This document shows positions 54,267-64,000 of a DNA stretch of 64,000 bases, in pieces. The stretch lies in the NCBI GenBank assembly GCA_024305405.1, contig JAKNDB010000110.1, positions 2,170,001 through 2,234,000 of the forward strand, written 5' to 3'. Position 1 is the stretch's first letter. The number at the start of each line of letters is the position of its first letter. The DNA comes from Dirofilaria immitis. Lineage: Eukaryota > Nematoda > Chromadorea > Rhabditida > Onchocercidae. The notes beneath the pieces are model-generated. The model had not been told where the DNA came from, did no database searches, and was given only the letters and a program-made list of their open reading frames with translations. The translations under genes and the position numbers were made by a program.

Positions 54267-57200
54267 TCATCCGCTAAGAGTAAAAGCCCTTCGCATTAAT
54301 TCTCGAAACATTAAACTGACTTCCTGAAAAAATATAATTCATGTAACCTTGTTGAGGGGCTATATGTCTAGATCCAGAATTTGGGATGAAAAGTTTTTTC
54401 TTCCCCATAGAAAATAACAATAAACTTACCCTTCTAATTTTGCCCAAAACAGAAGCATTCTCCTGTGCTCTGCGAGAAAGATAAGGTAAAACTTTATCGA
54501 TCGGCCCGTAAGGTACATATTTATACACTGAATAATCAGCATTTGCGAGTGAATATGAAACCTGGAATATCTAATCTTAACAAAAGTTTGTCGGGTACTT
54601 TATTCATTACAGTTCATTTTCCGTTTTATTAATGTTTATTTCATCATTCCTTAATATAATTTTTAGAGGCCTGCTTTCAACATGCAAATCATAACTCCTT
54701 TGATTTACAGCAATAACATAAAGATTAGAGAAATTTGACACATATAAATACCTGGTCACACATTCCATAAAGCTGCGCAAAAGAAACGATTTCACTTAAA
54801 GGTGATATTTTCGCTTCACGCATCATTTCGACAACATGTTTCACGCTTTTTTCATTATGTGTCGCAGCCATCACTGATATGCTTCCAGGACTTCTTTCCT
54901 GACTTTCCTGATCAATCTTTGCATCACTTGCCTGTACATCTCTGCTGTTGCCTAAAACAAAATGAAAACTGCTGTAAGCAACAATTCATAAAACCTGTCA
55001 TCTTCATTGATTTCTCATCATTTAACAGCAATTCAGAAATTTCAATTTCTTACTTCAATATTCGGATTGATTGGATCCTCATAATTTAAAGCCGCAGCAC
55101 GTTTCCTTTCTTGTTCTATATATGCACCACGAACAACTTTACATCCAAAATGGAAACCTTCTCGCCTAGCCAAATGCAAATCTAATTCAATGTCCTTTAG
55201 ACAACTCTTCAAATATGCTTGGTATGTGCTAAAAACTAAAGCGTTCCCTTTGTTATACCTGAAATCAGACAAATTAAAAGGATATGGAATTAAGATATTC
55301 ACAAATTTTTAACAAAGCAGTAATCGGAACTATTTTATATAATCAGTAATTTCAAAACTCTTTTTGTTTTCCTGGGCAAAATTTGGGATATGGAATTATG
55401 AAAACAGTACTTCTAATTTAGTTTCTTTTTAGATTAAACGCTATTCCTTATACAGGTTTGAAAGATTAATTTGCTGAAAACTTTAAATACTGTATCTGAC
55501 TTCCTCATCATTGCCATTGCAAGTCTTGAAATAGCCGGTTGAAAATAAGTTTGTTCAGCATCAATCATTGTACGTAAATTATTCCTTTTCCCATGTTCAA
55601 TTGTTCGCACGATACGTTCCATCATATTAACAGTCTAAAAAATTCCGAAATTTACTTAAAGATTTCCAAGCTTTAATACTGTCGTACATAATAGCTTACA
55701 CAAAGAAAATACAAATTATAAATTTACTTCTCGAGACTCAGCCTCTGTTAGACAGTTCAACAACGGTTCCATTTTTTCGTTTTGACATTGTATATCTGAA
55801 AAGAGGAAATCTGCTTTAAGTTTACTAAATAGACGCTTGTTTTTAGATGAATAAATTTCGAGAAACTACGAAATTCTTATATAAAGAACATTATCAGCAT
55901 ACGCCAGCGCTGCTTCTAAAACAGTTCTCTTAAATAATATTTGTAATATAACCAATTCACATCTTGTCCATTTCTGGATTATTTATAATAAGCAAAAACA
56001 TCAGGACTGTCCAGTCATTTGATGAAGCGGTAGATTCATGTCTCATAGCAACTGGAAATGAGTTTTATACTTCCAAAACTAAGTTCTCAACAGTTCAAAT
56101 TTCATGTAAATTTGAAGACCGAAATTTTTGATGAAATTGATTCTGAGAGGTAAACATCTAACTGTTCATTTACTTGAAACATCTGATCGAGTCGTTCATG
56201 TTCCTCGATAAGTTTACGCCAATCATAAAAGTCAACGAAGCCGTTCTCGTCAAAATCCACTGTTTTTAACCATTTCTGCATCATATTTTCATCTATTTGA
56301 ACACCCTGATCCTAAATACTTTAAACTTATTGACTGAAATATAATCATTAAAAAAACTTAAAAATTTCCACACTTGAAGCACACTTAGAATTTCAAATGA
56401 AATTACAACAAAAAAAACCTAAGGTATATAAACGGAAAAGATTGCCTTAAATGACTATATGAACAAAAACCTCAATTCTCTTCAAAAATTCTTCTTTTTT
56501 GATTTTATTGAGGAGAAGATCTTCCCAGGATGAGCCAATCAATTTTTATAGAAATTATTAGATTGTGCTATTAATTCCGTCAATTTCAGAAGCAATTGCG
56601 GCCTGAAATATGAGATGTCATTTAAATAGCACAAAAGTTCATCTCAATGCATATAAAGTAGAAACCAGGAAGATGAAAAGTTATTGTTAAACTGAACGTG
56701 AAGTTAATCAATATATTTAGTTCCCATTCCACAATTTTTATGAATTCAGTCAAGCAAACAAGAAACCTTCCGAGTGCTGTTAATTTGATACAGTTAATTC
56801 CACAATTTCCGACTGCCGAAGTTATTGCATCTGCACTTGCACAAAAATATCACAGTTCTTGTCGCACTGGACTTCACTTTCATAAAAGTAAGTCCTAAAA
56901 TGTGTAAGTTAAAATTAAAAAGACGGTGACTACACCAAAAAATAACAAAAGAAAAGGTAGAATTGTAAATTCAAATAACATCAATTCGAAGAAAAACAAT
57001 AACAGAATGCCCTAAAATGATATTTTGTGATACATAATGTGAAACTGAAAGTTGTTTTAAAAGCGATCAGATTTCTCCCTACAGATTAGTAAGATATCAC
57101 TTTTATTATTAAAATAACCTCCGTAACTGAGGCAAAATTGGATGATAAAAATATCTTACTTTAATTTTAAGTAATTGAATTAGTTGACAACGAAGAGCTA

Positions 57201-58628
57201 CAAAATGCCCGTAAAGTTGCAAAAAAAAAGTATATCTTATTCTCACTTAAAAAAAATTCAAAATTAACCTGGCACTGACAACATCTTTACGGCGATCACC
57301 GAATTCTTTATGGACTGTATAACGTTGTCGTGTTTTTCCACCGTCGCTTTATCAACAATATTTCCTACCGGCTAAAGAAAACTTAGATTTAACTTTATAG
57401 CACTCGAGATCGCAGTATACTCCAATCAAATAGCACTTCTGTGATAAATTGGATTCCTAATAAAAAATCTGCTGGTGTACAAAAACATATATATATTTAT
57501 ATACACATATTAACGCGGGAAAAATGAAAAAAAGCAAAAATATTGGAGAAAGACTAAAACAGACACAATAAATACCGATGCCCCTTTTTAATTGTTGAAA
57601 ATCAAACCTCAATTCTGGCTTCACCACCGACTATTCCCTCAACAGCTTTTCTTTCAGCTTCATCCGAAGAAATATCCGACTCTACGCAATAATCCAAGAT
57701 TGATTTCACTCCACACTTCTTTAGCCGTATCATTGTCTCTTTTACCTTCAATATAAACTTTTCCAACCATCACTTCGCAAACGAACCAAAATTTTTGCAG
57801 GAAATCAATGATTAATTTCAAATAGATTCAAAAAAAGTTGCCTAAATTTTTAGTAGAATGAATTTAATTCCACAATTTTATAAATTCGAATCTTATTTTG
57901 AAAAAGCTTTAAAAAATTCAACTACCGCAATTGAAGTATAGAAAGAACTATCAATGTGCTTTTCTTTTCAATCTTTCCTTAATTTTTTAAAAGAATTTCA
58001 GAAAGAGCAAATATTAGGCCGATTCAACAACAAGATAAAAACTCTTCCTATTTTTGACACAGCAATTTTTTCAATAATATTAATATTAAAGGCTGCAGCA
58101 ATTTTTGTATTTCTATATCTCCGTAAAATTTGTAAATTCAAGATAAAAAATGATGTAAAAACAATCATAGCTTACTTCATCTATCGTTTCACCGCCAACA
58201 AATTGCCCGAAAAACGTTAATTTTAGTAGCTTCTTATATAATTTTTCACCAAATACTTTTTTCAATCCAACCATTATCAGTTGTTCTTTATTCCTCAATG
58301 TTTGTATTGTACAAAGCGGAAGTACAATAAGACCACGGAACAATTCACTTGTTCTTTTGCCCTGAAAAAGGTACGAATACAATTTTAGATCACCGAATTT
58401 CTCTAATTAATAACAGAAATTAGAAATGATTTTTCGGAAAAAGTTTCGATCATTATACACCTCTGCTTATCATACACTTCTGTGCAATGTTCAGTTTTAT
58501 TTATAAAACAAATCTACTTTGAAGGCAGTTTTTGTGCTTTTGAAATCCAAATCCAGCTTATTGTAACATCCTTTAATTTCATCAATATTTACAGCGGATG
58601 TTTGCGATGACGTTTCCGATGACGCCAT
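54267..58628 (-). CDS. PRODH: Proline dehydrogenase (mitochondrial)
   Basis: Thirteen minus-strand exons: 58518-58628, 58176-58361, 57608-57745, 57269-57371, 56767-56894, 56471-56602, 56174-56311, 55728-55795, 55501-55634, 55054-55258, 54752-54951, 54430-54561 and 54267-54323; about 578 residues. This FAD enzyme oxidises proline to pyrroline-5-carboxylate and feeds electrons to ubiquinone. Motifs in order: FFGQFVGGE, ILDY, FGDRRKD, IKLTALGRPQ, an EF-hand-like loop DFDENGFVDFYD in the inserted domain, IDAEQTYFQPAISR, VVRGAYIEQER, YEDPINPN, VMAATHNE, VYKYVPYGP and the substrate-binding YLSRRAQEN. Single missing bases are implied in exons 57269-57371 (near 57340), 56767-56894 (T run near 56844), 56471-56602 (A run near 56545) and 54752-54951 (near 54893), and at the 56174 donor, where the phase is off by one. 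Start: ATG directly after a TTTGCAG acceptor; no clear mitochondrial presequence, so an upstream exon is possible. Confidence 0.93.
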
Positions 58629-59463
58629 GCTGCAAATATTCCAACCAAAACAATAACAATTATTGCGTAATTTAATATATAAAATTCTAGTTGTTGAAAC
58701 AAAGGGAAGATCAAAAACTATTCAAAATCATAAAATTTAGTAGTGCTATCACTTATGACAAAAGAGAATTAGGAAAATATTCAAAAAAAAAAAAATTACC
58801 GGTATGACAAATATGCCAACGACCTGAAGTTTGATACTGAAGCGAAATTATTTGAACGTAGTAATACTGCCGGCATTTTATTCTTTCTTTCTAAATAATA
58901 AATTATAACTAGGGAAACAGCGAAGGCTTAGTATATATCAGATATTATATAGTAATTCCTAAAATTATTTTATCATACTCAATTGAGAAAAGGAACAAAC
59001 AATATCGAATATTCCCTTTCTCACTTTTTAAAATTTCAAAATGCTGTAAAAGCTAAATTAGTTTAACAACATTATTACTGAAAAGAATGCATCATAATTA
59101 TAATTTATCCATTCGAAAAACCATTATTGCTAAATGAAACGAAATGAATGTGATTAATCGTTATATCTCAACAATTAGTTAAGCTTTATAATCATAATAA
59201 TTATCATTCTGTAGAAACGACTACTAATGCAAGATATATTGTATTTATATTGCTAGAGAAGGTTTTAAGAATTCAAAAAATTCAAAATTTAACAAGAAAT
59301 ATGTGAAGTCCTCTATTACTATGATCCTTTACAGGGCGCCAGCCTTTTCCGTCTAGGCAAACATACACCAACGCTTCATTTAGCGAAACGCGAGAATGAA
59401 ATGAAATAAACAATTTCGATCAAGCGTACACATAGACACTCACACATACGCACATACACACAT

Positions 59464-59631
<168 letters not shown>

Positions 59632-60600
59632 TTTTTATAAAGTCTTCACCTCCCTGCAGCAATATTATGATCAAGTAGTGAAAGAATCACCACCACGTGA
59701 TTGTTTAATTGTTTAACCCCTCCTTTACAAGAAAAAAAAAAAAACTTGATCTACATCTTCTGGCATGTGTGCATGTATATATATATGTATATATGCATAA
59801 TATATGCATGGTATGTATATTATGTGTACAAATAAATAAAAGATACGTGCACATATACACAATACATGCATATATATATGGTTCGTGCATATAGGTATAA
59901 TACGTGTATAATGTGTGGAGTATTTTTGTGCGTATTTTAAATATTTGAAAAAAATTTTTTCCCTCGCTTATCGTTGAGGAAAAGAAATTAGAAATAGGAA
60001 GGAGCATAAATAAATACATAGATATTTTTACGTATATTGCAAATGTTGTCCTATCATATCATATATCAATAAATGAATCCAACTATCAGTTACTGTTAAT
60101 AAGCGATAATGGAAATAAAAATGCCGCAAGAATCCTATGATAATGCAAAATAGTTAGTTGATAAAGCTATAAAATAATAATTAGAGCATTTTTTCCTTTT
60201 ATTTAACTGTTGAATTTAGAAAAGAAATAAACGAAAAGATCAAGATTATATTATCAGAATTCTCATAGTATTCTTTCGTTTTTACGAGAACTCTCGAGAT
60301 TGATTACTCCCTTTGATCATTTCAAAATCTTTAGTGATAACATCTAGAGACGCAGACACTATCACTCGTTTATAACCGATAGTGAATTTCCACATGAGTA
60401 AAATATTACACAAACTGATGTTTAATGTTATAATCTTCGGCGTTTCATAAACCAGCCGTTGTTTCAAGAATGCTGATATGACTCTTATTTCCATTACTTT
60501 TGATAAACCACTATGTGTCTCACACATCAAATCGTAATTTGAAATTCTCTGATAATTAGATGTTTCAATGAAGATATTGGAAAAACACTTCTCATTGTAT

Positions 60601-60647
60601 GCGTCACCAGATTGCATGCGTCACCAGATTGCATGCGTCACCAGATC
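60601..60647. repeat. 17-bp tandem repeat, 2.8 copies
   Basis: gcgtcaccagattgcat occurs twice without change at 60601-60634 and a third time partially to 60647. Confidence 0.9.
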
Positions 60648-61664
60648 ACCTTTCTTGCTTCGGTCATCTATTTACGTGATTAACCCACAACAAATAGCAT
60701 GGCAAAGGAAAGTACATCAGCACAATATACTAATATCTCTCGTGATATAGATATAAACGGAAACAGCCAATCATTTTGTTATCATTCTTTAATCATCTGA
60801 TTAATCCACTTAAGATTCATTATTTAAAAAAAGAAAATGAAACAATCCGAATGTTGAGAATTTTTTACATTCAAGTTCTTCCATTTTCAACTTGTTTCAT
60901 CAAAATGTATATCTAAATCTAGTTTCTGCTATTCCAATAAAAAGATTTCAATAAAAATCTTCCAAAAGTACGATTAAACACGAATTGGAGTAATGCATTC
61001 AATGACCATAAATGCTGTAACAGCATCAATTCCTATACAATAATTAATCGTTTATTATTTTTCATCTCATTTTTAAAATTTTACTTTTAACGTTTCACTA
61101 TAATGGATTTGATATAGCGAAAATAAAACGATGGCGAAACTCTTCTGCCTAGTAAATTTCAAAAGCTCACGCTATTTTAAATAACATTAGATTGAAATTT
61201 ATCCATATTTTCTATTTTGAATAATGTCATCATTTGGAAGAAGACCAATTAGAAAAATCCTTACTCATTTTTCGTCACAATCTGATATTAAATTATCAAG
61301 CTTTATCAATTTGAATCCTTGAAATAAAAACTATCAATTCTAAACTCTACTGTATAATACTAAGCCAAATTATCAATCAATTCTATTCAATAATACCGTA
61401 AAATTAATTCTATTGAAAGAATCCGAAAATTTTAAATGACAATCGTTTTGCCTTTCCGATTACGCATAATTCCAAGCACAACCAACTTCTTAGTCGATAT
61501 AGCTAATCCTAATATGACAAATATCCTTACGATGACAGAAATACCATCACGCAATCCATCAATCATTCCGTTCTTCTTAACGGATACCTTATCAAATTTT
61601 GTTCTTTCATCGAATCACTATCAATTTAAGCGTCCTCAACGCATATACACATTCACATACTAAT

Positions 61665-61790
61665 ATGTAGGTAGATAGATATACGAAGGCGAACAGACAA
61701 ACAGGCAGATGGACGTACAGACACATACAGACACACATATACATACATGCAGACATACATGAACATACACACCCATACATACATATAGAC
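61665..61790. repeat. Degenerate ACAT/ACAG low-complexity tract
   Basis: About 125 bases of ACAT, ACAG and ATAC tetramers in irregular order, in the DNA upstream of the MAP kinase kinase gene. Confidence 0.7.
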
Positions 61791-62090
61791 CAAAATACGG
61801 GAAGTGATCGATTTGGGTATCGATCTGTAGAACTATTTCATTTCATTGCTATATATGAATTTTCTGCTCACAGGTTTACAAATGGTACTTTTCTTATTGT
61901 TCTTCACAGTGAAATATTTTGAGAAATAAATAGTATCTCGTATCATTTTAGCAAAATTAAGCTAATAGAAATAAATTTGAGCAACTTTTTGGCATCTTTT
62001 TAATTGCTTAAAATTAATTTATAATTTAATTAATAATTTTTCTTCAACTTTTGAAATTTTAAATATTAATTTTTATAGCACTGAATAAGG

Positions 62091-64000
<1,910 letters not shown>

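Noticed and set aside
54267..58628. PRODH as a pseudogene because of several frame breaks
   Set aside because: All catalytic motifs and splice sites are intact, every break is a one-base loss, and neighbouring genes show the same kind of break.

Overview
This is a 64 kb piece of an animal nuclear genome, almost certainly a nematode and probably a filarial one (Onchocercidae). Reasons: very AT-rich DNA; small GT-AG introns ending in the nematode consensus TTTTCAG; a splice acceptor just upstream of the start codon in most genes, as expected for spliced-leader trans-splicing; protein matches typical of nematodes; and a short piece of bacterial (Wolbachia-type) rpoC between two host genes. Species cannot be named from sequence alone.

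Layout. 1-10.0 kb: gene-poor AT-rich DNA with one guanine-rich tract and one doubtful exon. 10.05-10.69 kb (+): two exons of a six-cysteine neurohormone of the CHH/MIH/ITP family. 10.7-17.7 kb: gene desert with degenerate repeats and a long (ACT)n tract. 17.7-19.5 kb (+): four-TM LAPTM-like membrane protein. 21.1-25.4 kb (-), perhaps starting at 26.9 kb: PRPP-synthetase-associated protein. 28.9-30.5 kb (+): WBP2. 31.3-38.4 kb (+): 18-exon nuclear-looking protein with a TBRG1/INO80E-like coiled coil. 41.3-42.8 kb (-): RNF141-type RING protein. 44.4-48.6 kb (+): SLC41/MgtE magnesium transporter. 50.4-53.5 kb (+): glycine C-acetyltransferase (GCAT/KBL). 53.7 kb (+): rpoC fragment. 54.3-58.6 kb (-): proline dehydrogenase. 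62.1 kb to the window edge (+): MAP kinase kinase, cut off after DFG.

The genes form no operon or pathway cluster. GCAT and PRODH are convergent neighbours that both encode mitochondrial amino-acid catabolic enzymes (threonine/glycine and proline). The other genes act in nucleotide metabolism, transcription, ubiquitin transfer, Mg2+ transport and stress-kinase signalling.

Important caveat: eight of the ten genes can be read through only if one or more single bases are missing from the sequence. I count 14 such places, always one base too few and about half in homopolymers, while splice phases and protein lengths otherwise agree with the families. The simplest reading is uncorrected deletion errors in the assembly, not decayed genes. 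Exon coordinates below are as in the window; affected positions are stated.
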